A stretch of 64,000 bases of DNA from Robinsoniella peoriensis (GTDB taxonomy: Bacteria > Bacillota > Clostridia > Lachnospirales > Lachnospiraceae): positions 154,583 through 218,582 of the forward strand of contig NZ_JTGN01000006.1 of NCBI RefSeq assembly GCF_000797495.1, written 5' to 3'. The notes beneath the pieces were generated by a model. The model searched no databases, had not been told where the DNA came from, and was given only the letters and a program-made list of their open reading frames with translations. Shown one piece after another: positions 18,101 through 26,822 of this stretch. The stretch's first letter is position 1, and each line of letters starts with the position of its first letter. The position numbers were made by a program, and so were the translations under genes.

Positions 18101-21100
18101 CACTCTTGGCATCTACTACCTTGCTGCCCGACTGGTAAAATTCATTTCCTGTAATCTGAATGTTTTTATGAACGGTACTGTCTACCGAGACATTGGGATT
18201 TGTGGGTTCAATAAAGATCACACCATTTCCCTGGCAGCGGTAAAACTTATTATTCTGTATCGTTACATCTTCCACTCTTCCAGACTCATACCAGCTCTGT
18301 GCATCACAGGAAATATAGATTGCCGCCATGGACGTGCCCTCAAACACATTTTCCTCAATCAGCACCGGTTTGCGTGTTGTAACCAGTATTCCTCTGGTTG
18401 GGATCTGCTTAAATGTATTTCTGCGAATCTCCACTTCCGGCGTATCGGTAATATTCTCTGCCACAAACTGCCATTCCTGTACCTCATCCGGAATCGGCTC
18501 TGTAAACCGTATTACGGTATCCGTAAGACTGATTCCTTCACTGCTGCTGCCGGTAGGGCCGCTGATGATTTCCTCCACTGTACAAATGGAATCCTCCAGG
18601 GGAAGCATGTTGCTCTGCCTTGTAAACTCTACCTGATCTCCTTCAAAGAAACTTGGAAATCCTGCTGTTTCATCGTGATTATATCTTACTGTCACTTCTC
18701 TTCTGTCACCGCTGATACTCACTACCTGCTGGAAAGTTCCGTGTATATTAATCGGATCATCATGAGGATTTGCAAAATAACAGTCCTCTACCAGAATCTT
18801 TCCTCCACAGCCTGACATCTGGAGAAAATCCGCATATCCCGCCGTAGTTCGGCCGGTTTCCTCCGGTGACCGGAAGTCTACATCCCGCAGTGAAATATTA
18901 TCCGTAGTCTGCCCCACCATTCCAAATCCGTGGAGATACCGGATATCTAAATTTTCCATCTCAATATCCTTACTGAGCCAGAAAAAAGCTCCCGGTGTAT
19001 CTCTGCGGGTAGGACGCATCTGGTAACACATGCCGGTTGTCACACTGTCCGGCTTTCCATTGTAGGTAATTTTTACTCTTCGATTGCCCAAGTCTTCCAT
19101 TCCTGCCCGGTTATCAAAAAGTTCATTGCTGCGTGTAGTTATCCCTGTCCTCAGGTCTATGCTCTGGGCATAATTATTTTCAAACTTGTCTGTACCTGTC
19201 CAGTAGTATTTGCCTGTATAGGGGCTTTTGTCACTGAACCAGTTAATCTGGCCATTCTCTATGGAATACTCGTAGCACTCCGGAATATATACGGTAGCTG
19301 TATTTCCATCCACAGATTCCACGGTTATATCTACAACGGTGGGTACCTCGAAATCAACGGTAAAATTCTGAAATCTTACATTTTCACTACGGATCGCCGC
19401 AAAAGCCGTCATTTTCCCATGAAAATTAATGACTGAACCATTGCCTTCCATCACAATGTGATTGAGGTCTTCTATCAGAATACCTATTTTTTTATCTTTA
19501 TAAGCCGAATCGGCACCTACTGTATTCGAGACATAAAGCTCTCTTTCTTCTGCCTTATCCGGATAAATCTGGTATTTACCCTGAGGAAAATCAATTACAA
19601 TTTCCTGTTCCGGATTTTTCTTTCTCAGATATGCAGCTCTGTCCAGTGCTTTTATAACGGCCTGGGCACTGTCCTTGCTTCCTTTGGGATCTGCTCCGTA
19701 ATCAGTGACGTGAATGATATAATCCTCTGGCTTTTCCGGTTCTTTTTCTTTCAGCCTCTTCATTTCCCGGTCGAGCTCATCATGTGCAGCATTGATCTCT
19801 TCCTGACTGGCCCTTTCATCCTGGAAGACATTTTCTGCCTGAAGCAGTGATGCCTTGAATTTCCGGAATCCATCACCGTCAGGATCGGTATAATCCTGCA
19901 GTACTATATCCTGTGCCTCTTGCAAAAGTTTACCCAGTAGTGTTTTATCTCCTCTCTGATACTCTGACAGAAATCTGGCATCTGCCCAGTCCGCGTGATC
20001 CGACCAGTTATTTTCTCCCTGCTCTGCAACAAGTATGATTTTCTCCGTTAAGCCGCCGATTTCCAGATCAATCGTTTTTTGGGGTGTATTACTGACCATT
20101 TCACCGCTGTCATATACCGGATCCTGCTTTTCATCATTAAAATATACTTTAAACCTTACACTTGCGGGATTGCCTGCTGAGTTCTGAGAATAATCTATTC
20201 CCACATTACTTCTGAACCGCGTGTAACCTTTATTCTTGATATCATATACGATCCTGGACTCTGCGTGGGTTCCCAGACCCTTTTCATATACTGCCGGATT
20301 CTGTTCTTCATCCGTTAGACAGATCTGCTGCCCTGATGAGGAAACATCCCTGTTTACCGAACCATATCCTGCTTCTGCGCTTTTCCATTCAAGATCGGAT
20401 AAATATACGGCATTTTCCTCCTGTGCATCCTGCTGGTATTCTGCGTAAGATTCAATATAAGTGGCATCTCCTCCATTGTCACCTTCTGCATCAAGTACAA
20501 TCTGGATCAGATCTCCCTTTAGTACTTGACTGGTGGTAAGAATCTGCAGTGTCTTTCCGGCTTCCAGTACTTCCTTATCTTTATTTACCGGCCATATTCT
20601 TTCCCCGTTTTTTAATACCGAAAGGGAAACCTGCCCAGGCTGGTTCAGATATTTCTGTGCAGATGCCCGAAGGGACAGCCGTCCTGCCTGTGGTGCCTCA
20701 AAGGTACGGACAGCATTTACATTGGATGCGGGGTGCATATATCTGGGACCTGCATACAGCCAGTTACCGCCTTCCCATGCATATTCACCTGCTATATAAC
20801 CTCCTTTGCCTTCTAAATCGGAAATGTCACCGCTTTCTTTATCCATTTTCCGGTATGTCCATCCGTTAACACCATTTTCACCCGGTACAAAACTTTCCCA
20901 GGCTCCATACCTTTGTTTGCGCTCTTCTTCCCTGATGTGAATCTTGTATTGTTTCACACCCTTTTTGTCTGGGGAGACAACCTCTGCCGTAATATTATTA
21001 TTTTCATCGGGCGCTATACGGATATACTCCATATCCATCAAAGTATCCCCATGCCCGGTTTCCACTTTTTCTCCATTAATGGTAATCTGTGAAGCAGTGT

Positions 21101-24100
21101 TTGCCGGAAATGCTTTCACCCAGACTTCCTTTTCATTACCGGTTAAGCTTATCTCATACGCTGTCTGGTTCTGCCGGAATAAAATGTCATGACCTGCCAC
21201 TGAAAGTCCCGACAGATTATAATCTTTAACCGTATCCACACCTTTATCTTTAAATAGTTCCAATTCTTTTATGGAAGCACGGGGCAGGCTGCCTCCTGTT
21301 TCTCCCTGGGTGGATTCTACTTTCGTAAATTCTATTTTAATATAACGGATCTTAGATGCAGTAAAATAGTCCAGTTCGCCATTTGCATGGGCAGTTTTTG
21401 AAGACTCAGACTTTTTATCCCAATTTACATTATCCGAAGACGTGTAGATTGTATAGGTACACTTCAGATAATCATGTTCCACAGCCAGTCTGGCATTCCG
21501 GATATCGTATTCCTGTCCCAAATCCAGATACAGGGATTCACTGTTCTGTTCTGTTACTTTATTTCCGCTTCGCCACAGGGTGAGAATGTCGCCATCCACC
21601 GCATTGTCCGGTACGGTACCCACATCACTGCTTGTTGCCGTAACTGCAGCTTTTACAGCCACATTCTCTTGCAATTCACTTTCATCGGGATTTCCCTTTC
21701 CTTCTGTTATATAAAGAGACAGCCAGCATGGAATAACTTCATTTAGTCCTTTTTCATCTTCCGCACAGAGCATCAGGGTTTTTACTCCTGTAATATCCAC
21801 ATCGATCTCGGCTGCTATTGACTTTACCGGGTCACTTACATACAAAAGCGCACCGTCTCCATATATCTTAAATTTCACTCCGCTTTTTGTCTTTTCCGGA
21901 TTTTTAACAGCGGCTTTCCCTGTCAGCTTCTCATAACCTCCGTCCAGTTCGAACATAACAGGAGCCATGTTTTTCACTTCCATGCTTTTGGTATAATCCT
22001 CTCCATCTATAGAGACCGTGTCTTTTACAATCCCAGGAGGATCCTCTCCGGGAACACTTTCCTGTTTGTCCGTCAGATACATTGACACCTGGTCCATAGG
22101 CGTGCCCTGTGCAATCTCTTCATAAGGAACCCTTTTATCTGTCATCTCCCTGGTTTGAAGCTCAACGGATTCCGTCTCCATACCGGGCGAACTGACCGTT
22201 ACCTGGATTTTCCCCGGGTTCTTACCAGCCTGAATAAAGATTCCTGCAACTCCTGCTTCTGCATTAACAGGATTAGCACCTACTCTTTTATCACCATTTC
22301 CGATAATACTTCCCTGTCCTTCTACCGAAAACTTTAATTTATTGTCGGCTTCTGCGCATACGTTTCCTTCTTCATCCAGCACATATGCATATACCATAAC
22401 CTGGTCAGAACCATCCGCTGTGAGTCCATTACCCGAATCATCCACTTCCAGCCTGAGTCTGGCCGGTTCCTTTGCCGTATGTACTTCCTGACCGGCAATT
22501 ACATTTCCATCTGCATCATAACCTTCCGCCTTTAAATAAGAACCTTCCGTATATGGTACATTTTCAAAATAATAGGGCGGGTGTTCCAGATTAGAAGATG
22601 TTCCCTCATCCAGCGGGACATTTTCCTGTTCCCATAATATTTCATCATTCTTGCCCATAACACAAAGTTTAACTTTGTCGGCATTACTGTACACATAGAT
22701 CATTCTTTTGCTATCTGTTCCCACCGTTTCCTGATTAGACTTATCCACCACAGGCGCCTTCGTCCCCCAACTGCTGGCTATAAAAATCATTGGGCCTGTC
22801 TCAACATCCTGAGATTCCAGGTATTCATCCTCTGCGGTTGATCTCTGGCTTGCAAAAGCATAGTAGGAATATTTCGGTATTCTCTTTAAATCCCATATTC
22901 CGCAAGGAGACATCGTTTCATGATATCCTCTGTTGTGGTCAATTCCAATCCACATGGTCATGCCTGCAAAACGATGTGCGCTATCCTTGTAATTCTGTAT
23001 TCCTTCTGACAGGGAGACCGCTCCGGTTCCTTCAAATGAGTATCCCTTCCATAGTCTGTTATTAGCCTGTTTCACCATTCTTGCCTCACCACCGGGATAA
23101 AATGACTCTTTTCCCCTGGTAACGCGGCAGTCATTAATAAAATTACCGAACTGCTCTTCCCAGTGATCTCCATATTCCCGAATAAGGGACAGTGCAGTAT
23201 CTGACCAGGATTCTACTTCTTCCGGAGTCCCGTATAAGATATCTCCTTTTGCTCCCCCATGTGGATTTTCTGCAGAAGTTTTCAGTGAGGGATGCTCTTC
23301 TTTTGCCACTTGCTCCAGTTCATTTGTAAATCCTTCTGGTACACCGGGAGATTCATTTAGTGATATCTCAAAAGTAAGAATACTGGGATGATTTCTGTCT
23401 CTTCGAACCATCTGCCTGATATCATTTTTCACACGCTGTGCAAAAATTTTATCATCCGACCAATGCTGCCATCCAGGTATCGCCTCGATGACTAAAATTC
23501 CCAGTTCATCACAGGCCTTTAAAAATTCTTCCGACTGGGGATGATGTGCTGTTCTCACAATATGAAACCCGGCCGATTTAAACTTTATGGCATCTCTCCT
23601 CTGGAGGGAATCAGATGCCGCATATCCGATATAGGGATATTCCTGATGCCTGTTGACACCTGATAAAAACCCGGCATGCTTATTGTTTATCAAAATACCT
23701 TTTTGTGCGTCCATCTCGATTTTCCGAATACCTGCCGGAGTCTCTGTCCGGTCTGTCTCTGCACCGTCAGCATATACTTCAGACACAATGGTATGCATAT
23801 ACGGATGATCCAGATCCCATAATTCAGGATTTTCAACAGTAACCGATTGTTTTACCTCTCCGGCGCCAGCACCCGGCAAGGACAATGTTTTCCTGTCTTC
23901 ACCTACCACGGTACCATCTTGATTTACAATTTTTGTAACCAGAGAAATCTGCTTTTCTTCTTTATCCTCATTTCTGATATGCGTCTTAATATCCACAATA
24001 GCTTGTTCCGGGGACACCTCCGGAAAATCTACCAAGATCCCGCCTCCTGCTGTCTCATCCTCAAAAAGCTCATCTGTAATATGAACGTTATTCACGGAAT

Positions 24101-24728
24101 GAAGCCAGACATTTCTATAGATTCCTCCAAAATAAGTGAAATCCAGCTGACCCTGGGGTTTACCCGGGGGAACATTTACATTATCGCTGTTATCGGTTAA
24201 AACGGTGATTACATTTGCCTCGCCGTCACAATGAACAGCATCTGTAATATCCAGAATAAACGGCAGATATCCGCCGTATTGGGTATTTTCTCCTGTTTTT
24301 TCCGCCATATGTCCCTGGAGATGCTTGCCATTTACCCATACGTCCGTCACACCCATGACACCTTCAAATTCTATATACAGCTTTTTATCTTTGTACGAAT
24401 CTGACAGATAAAAATGTTTTCTGTACATGGCAGGCCCCTGATAGTTTTTTCCTCCGCTGGTATTTTCTTCCTCAAGTCTTACGGAATGGGGCAGATCTAC
24501 GTTCTCCCACCGTTCCAGCTCCGCCATATCATAATCTGGCTTTACTGCTTCCGGAATATTCCGCCTTACAAACTTCCATCCCTGGTTAAAATGCAGCTTC
24601 TCCCGTCCCTGTTCCGCTTCTATCTGCACAATGTCATCTTTTGCAGACAGTATCATACGCTGGGATAACACCAGGCCGACTGCCATCATCAGAACAAAAA
24701 CCCATGTAATTCCTCTTCTCTTCATCAT
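15105..24728 (-). CDS. Giant secreted glycosidase: GH2 + CBM32 + NPCBM + GH110 + Ig-like modules + FIVAR repeats + dockerin
   Basis: 3,207 residues with an N-terminal hydrophobic export segment. In order: GH2 (about 35-620; acid/base Glu in SLNES, likely nucleophile in REYGDHW), Ig-like linkers, CBM32/discoidin (about 1020-1155), a cadherin-like domain (about 1170-1270), NPCBM (about 1440-1585), a FIVAR-like helix pair, and a GH110 alpha-1,3-galactosidase-like beta-helix (about 1668-2225, starting VTDYGADPKG). Two Big_2 modules follow, then a laminin-G-like sandwich, another cadherin-like module, four FIVAR repeats (about 2863-3140) and a type I dockerin (GDVDLNGVVDTKDA, then ADMNGDNLADSRDA). 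Two catalytic modules suggest stepwise removal of terminal alpha- and beta-galactose from host glycans or plant galactans. The start ATGATG follows GGAGGG. No cohesin gene is in the window. Confidence 0.88.
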   Translation of the reverse strand: MMKRRGITWVFVLMMAVGLVLSQRMILSAKDDIVQIEAEQGREKLHFNQGWKFVRRNIPEAVKPDYDMAELERWENVDLPHSVRLEEENTSGGKNYQGPAMYRKHFYLSDSYKDKKLYIEFEGVMGVTDVWVNGKHLQGHMAEKTGENTQYGGYLPFILDITDAVHCDGEANVITVLTDNSDNVNVPPGKPQGQLDFTYFGGIYRNVWLHSVNNVHITDELFEDETAGGGILVDFPEVSPEQAIVDIKTHIRNEDKEEKQISLVTKIVNQDGTVVGEDRKTLSLPGAGAGEVKQSVTVENPELWDLDHPYMHTIVSEVYADGAETDRTETPAGIRKIEMDAQKGILINNKHAGFLSGVNRHQEYPYIGYAASDSLQRRDAIKFKSAGFHIVRTAHHPQSEEFLKACDELGILVIEAIPGWQHWSDDKIFAQRVKNDIRQMVRRDRNHPSILTFEISLNESPGVPEGFTNELEQVAKEEHPSLKTSAENPHGGAKGDILYGTPEEVESWSDTALSLIREYGDHWEEQFGNFINDCRVTRGKESFYPGGEARMVKQANNRLWKGYSFEGTGAVSLSEGIQNYKDSAHRFAGMTMWIGIDHNRGYHETMSPCGIWDLKRIPKYSYYAFASQRSTAEDEYLESQDVETGPMIFIASSWGTKAPVVDKSNQETVGTDSKRMIYVYSNADKVKLCVMGKNDEILWEQENVPLDEGTSSNLEHPPYYFENVPYTEGSYLKAEGYDADGNVIAGQEVHTAKEPARLRLEVDDSGNGLTADGSDQVMVYAYVLDEEGNVCAEADNKLKFSVEGQGSIIGNGDKRVGANPVNAEAGVAGIFIQAGKNPGKIQVTVSSPGMETESVELQTREMTDKRVPYEEIAQGTPMDQVSMYLTDKQESVPGEDPPGIVKDTVSIDGEDYTKSMEVKNMAPVMFELDGGYEKLTGKAAVKNPEKTKSGVKFKIYGDGALLYVSDPVKSIAAEIDVDITGVKTLMLCAEDEKGLNEVIPCWLSLYITEGKGNPDESELQENVAVKAAVTATSSDVGTVPDNAVDGDILTLWRSGNKVTEQNSESLYLDLGQEYDIRNARLAVEHDYLKCTYTIYTSSDNVNWDKKSESSKTAHANGELDYFTASKIRYIKIEFTKVESTQGETGGSLPRASIKELELFKDKGVDTVKDYNLSGLSVAGHDILFRQNQTAYEISLTGNEKEVWVKAFPANTASQITINGEKVETGHGDTLMDMEYIRIAPDENNNITAEVVSPDKKGVKQYKIHIREEERKQRYGAWESFVPGENGVNGWTYRKMDKESGDISDLEGKGGYIAGEYAWEGGNWLYAGPRYMHPASNVNAVRTFEAPQAGRLSLRASAQKYLNQPGQVSLSVLKNGERIWPVNKDKEVLEAGKTLQILTTSQVLKGDLIQIVLDAEGDNGGDATYIESYAEYQQDAQEENAVYLSDLEWKSAEAGYGSVNRDVSSSGQQICLTDEEQNPAVYEKGLGTHAESRIVYDIKNKGYTRFRSNVGIDYSQNSAGNPASVRFKVYFNDEKQDPVYDSGEMVSNTPQKTIDLEIGGLTEKIILVAEQGENNWSDHADWADARFLSEYQRGDKTLLGKLLQEAQDIVLQDYTDPDGDGFRKFKASLLQAENVFQDERASQEEINAAHDELDREMKRLKEKEPEKPEDYIIHVTDYGADPKGSKDSAQAVIKALDRAAYLRKKNPEQEIVIDFPQGKYQIYPDKAEERELYVSNTVGADSAYKDKKIGILIEDLNHIVMEGNGSVINFHGKMTAFAAIRSENVRFQNFTVDFEVPTVVDITVESVDGNTATVYIPECYEYSIENGQINWFSDKSPYTGKYYWTGTDKFENNYAQSIDLRTGITTRSNELFDNRAGMEDLGNRRVKITYNGKPDSVTTGMCYQMRPTRRDTPGAFFWLSKDIEMENLDIRYLHGFGMVGQTTDNISLRDVDFRSPEETGRTTAGYADFLQMSGCGGKILVEDCYFANPHDDPINIHGTFQQVVSISGDRREVTVRYNHDETAGFPSFFEGDQVEFTRQSNMLPLEDSICTVEEIISGPTGSSSEGISLTDTVIRFTEPIPDEVQEWQFVAENITDTPEVEIRRNTFKQIPTRGILVTTRKPVLIEENVFEGTSMAAIYISCDAQSWYESGRVEDVTIQNNKFYRCQGNGVIFIEPTNPNVSVDSTVHKNIQITGNEFYQSGSKVVDAKSVDGITIEGNRIFRFEPNVDLALTLNGETAQECTISVGEGLQAEVKSSASQLDNDLYSFNGCKNVSIQNNEYDAGMKMNVSINNMDVSDINLSDKEGISIGEGEKAAALGEVYYESSSPDIAKVSADGKILGISKGEALIRAYSVINDRKYASAPLQVNVGAQTEIIYPQSVKLISESDVLDGAGSTLQITAALYPENAQMKDVVYTVEDIRTGAASDAAAISQDGLLTAKKAGAVLVKGTASNGISAAKLVVIRENTKVLSNALTILNPVKGTWGLDQEDLYICPSGAGDWESGNGATNIVLAELADSSQAVITVEMEGKTHQGYEETGLVFYRDADNYTAIQRKHANGNPKLNVITEKEGNPSESGIDDIFGEIIYLKLEKTESVIRGYYSTDGSTWNLVQEVENTGLDDSLKAGILCTCGDGTSVIRFRDFMVNEEAVPFGEEAVIQEVSSVEAAYDENSRSLTADYLTSAEKVNDVIRWMVSDAPDGNYEILDGYQGTEIRVPYSLNGFYFKPVVIPMLSNGAAGVPVVAAEPVQTNMKIPEAASNSNLETVLCEETDFREFDKNHKYYIAAEYENKAVRFQVVPTEGASVQVLLNGNELGNIQTDTITVPLLRGINAVEMFVTAEDGITQSVYRYVILHYVEKGSEAPDADLTSLNLAISMAEAMEKEQEENQCYTEETWAAVAKALNAARAILKDPSVTQEQADEAFINLITACFLVENGPQKTGLKAAIEGTEAILADTAGLSQYTEESVAEVRKALLQAQQVFDSNLADQGTINEATTRLLTAVTSMMVEKADTRLDILIQKAEEILKMQDQYTAISVQNLKDILAQAKETAENSQASPEEMNTAYEKLADAMVSLVRKGNKEELKNALDKANEILKDAKKYLEASMEGLSEMTAEAQTVYDNQNADQDMTGEALKKLIIEILEVRLLGDVDLNGVVDTKDAAKLLKYNAEKEELSEEQLQIADMNGDNLADSRDAVTILRYAAELTVFEP

Positions 24729-24755
24729 GTACCCTCCATAATTACCGTCCCCTTG

Positions 24756-24818
24756 AGCGTGTTGAGCTAATATACCGCGAAGTGGTGCAGATGGCGGGAA
24801 TGAATTTTCAAACTCGCT
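24756..24818. mobile_element. Short MITE derivative (63 bp) in the leader of the giant GH2-GH110 gene
   Basis: Begins AGCGTG and ends with TGAATTTTCAAACTCGCT, the right-end sequence of the MITEs at 6027 and 61312, with GCAGATGG-C/G-GGAATG preserved. Most of the interior is deleted. It lies between a TATAAT on the minus strand (complement of 24846-24851) and the gene's ribosome binding site, so it would be transcribed in the 5' leader. Confidence 0.65.
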
Positions 24819-24963
24819 CTATCGAATGGGACTTTCCTGGAATTATTATAGCATGGTGATTTTAAGATCTTTTAGGACTATTTACCTGGTATTTTTCACT
24901 ATTTTGGGATTTCTGTCAGGCTTTAGAACTTTCTTTAGAATTTAGAATTTTATTATGATATTT

Positions 24964-24995
24964 CCAATGTTCAGGATCCGGGTCCTGAACATTGG
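24964..24995 (-). terminator. Hairpin after the ABC transporter pair
   Basis: A 13 bp perfect stem (24964-24976 with 24983-24995) with a six-base loop, 29 bp past the stop at 25024. No long T-run follows. Confidence 0.6.
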
Positions 24996-25023
24996 TCGCT
25001 GCCCGTTTGCCACGGATGCATTA

Positions 25024-26820
25024 TTATTTCCGCAATGCAGCCGCCGGCTCCGTATGCACTAACGGCAGACTTGCACCACCGCTTATAACCATAACAACAG
25101 CAAAAGCAGCGATGATTGTCAAAACGGCCTGTGTACCGGACACAACAAGGGGTAACCCAAACAGACTGCTGATTAACATACTTCCCCCAAGTAATCCCAG
25201 TTCCACCACTGCTGTGAGTATGGAGAGAAACAGATTCTCCCGGAGGATCATACCTGTGATCTGATGCCTGTAATAACCCAGCGCAGACAATAACCCTGCC
25301 TCCCGGTATCGCGTATTTTGCAGCTTAATCAGAAGTACGGCACAGATAAACAGTCCGATCCCCAGAATCAGAACAGACAGTACCAGAAACAGCTTACCCA
25401 GACTTTGAAAGGTATTCTGTAATGCGTATACTTCGTCTGAAGCATTGGTGGAATCCAGTCCCTGCAGTTTGAGCCGGTTGCTGACCGCCACGATATCAGA
25501 GAATTTTTTCACATCATAACTGATGGAATAATTGTCCTGGTCAATTAGATTCTGATAGAACTTCTGTTCTATATCCGAGCTGATGGTAAAATCGTCATAA
25601 CCCGCATTATAGATACCGCTAATTGTAACGGTATAACTTTGACCATCCAATTCCAAAACAAGCTCCCTGCCAGGCAATGTTTTAATATCTGCTGCCATCT
25701 TCCTGGCAAGGCTTGGGGTAATTGCAATCTCATTCATTCCTTTCCTTGGCATAATCCCATACGACAGCCCCTGTGCTGCCTTTGGGACTGGAAATTTTTC
25801 AGCCAGAACCTCGCTTTTTCCATTGATATGCAAAGATATATTTTCTAATTTATATTGGTAATAAACATTTTCTATACGTTCGTCCGATTTTAAATAGGAT
25901 AAAATAGTCCCATCATCAGCACCTCTGATGTATCCGTTATTAAATGCCGTGTTCTTTGCCTCAAACTCCTGAATAGACTGATCCATCACATTGCCAAAGG
26001 AAAGGGAAAATAAAAATGCCAGCATACCGATGGATATTGCCAGTGAAACGGCGATATAACGCTTTATGTGAACCTTAAAATTTTTAACTGCTTTGGATAC
26101 CATGGATCTTTTATCCGGATTACTTTTCTTAAATGTTTTTTTATTTTCATTTAATTCTTTTCGATTTGCCGATGGGTCTTCTAATATTTTTTTCTCCTTA
26201 ATCTGAATAACTTCATCTGCAAATGCGCTTATTTTTTGGTCATGCGTAATTACAACCACCAGTCTGTCCCGGGAAATTTCCCTGAGCAAATTCATGATTT
26301 CTGTAGACGCTGCACGATCCAGTGCACCGGTAGGTTCATCTGCAAAAATAATCTGCGGGTCATTTACCAGGGCTCTGGCTATGGCAACCCGCTGTTTCTG
26401 ACCGCCCGAAAGAGTCTCTGACATCTGATTTTCTTTTTCTTCCAGACCCAGCCTTTTCAGTAGGGCCTTTCCTTTTTTCTGAAATTCCTTCCCTTCCTTT
26501 TCCGATTCACAGGCTAGTAATACATTTTCCAGAACGGTATATCCGGGAAGCAGATGATAGTTTTGAAATACAAAGCCTATGTTATCCCTGCGGTATTCAC
26601 AAAGAGAATCAGCCTTCATCTTACTGATGGAAACCCCTCCTGCTAAAATCTCACCACTGTAATCGGTATCAAATCCCGCAAGCAGATTTAGTAAGGTGGT
26701 TTTACCGCCTCCGGAAGGTCCCATGAGACATACAATCCCGGTATCGGGGAAATCAAAACTGCTGTGCTCCAGTATAACGTTATTCCCATATTTTTTTGTA
26801 ACATCTTTTAATCTGATCAT
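25024..26820 (-). CDS. ABC transporter, ATPase fused to FtsX-like permease (second of a pair)
   Basis: 598 residues. ATPase at about 1-225 with Walker A GPSGGGKTT, signature LSGGQKQRVAIARAL, Walker B IIFADEPTGALD and switch His in VVITHDQ. A linker leads to one membrane helix near 250, an extracellular domain (about 270-460) and three C-terminal helices, the MacB/LolCDE-like type VII layout. These transporters act as mechanical machines or exporters of peptides and lipids rather than channels. It starts two bases after the preceding stop and is probably a heterodimer partner of the 664-residue protein. The substrate is unknown; the divergent two-component system and redox operon suggest envelope stress. 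Confidence 0.87.
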   Translation of the reverse strand: MIRLKDVTKKYGNNVILEHSSFDFPDTGIVCLMGPSGGGKTTLLNLLAGFDTDYSGEILAGGVSISKMKADSLCEYRRDNIGFVFQNYHLLPGYTVLENVLLACESEKEGKEFQKKGKALLKRLGLEEKENQMSETLSGGQKQRVAIARALVNDPQIIFADEPTGALDRAASTEIMNLLREISRDRLVVVITHDQKISAFADEVIQIKEKKILEDPSANRKELNENKKTFKKSNPDKRSMVSKAVKNFKVHIKRYIAVSLAISIGMLAFLFSLSFGNVMDQSIQEFEAKNTAFNNGYIRGADDGTILSYLKSDERIENVYYQYKLENISLHINGKSEVLAEKFPVPKAAQGLSYGIMPRKGMNEIAITPSLARKMAADIKTLPGRELVLELDGQSYTVTISGIYNAGYDDFTISSDIEQKFYQNLIDQDNYSISYDVKKFSDIVAVSNRLKLQGLDSTNASDEVYALQNTFQSLGKLFLVLSVLILGIGLFICAVLLIKLQNTRYREAGLLSALGYYRHQITGMILRENLFLSILTAVVELGLLGGSMLISSLFGLPLVVSGTQAVLTIIAAFAVVMVISGGASLPLVHTEPAAALRK

Positions 26821-26822
26821 CT

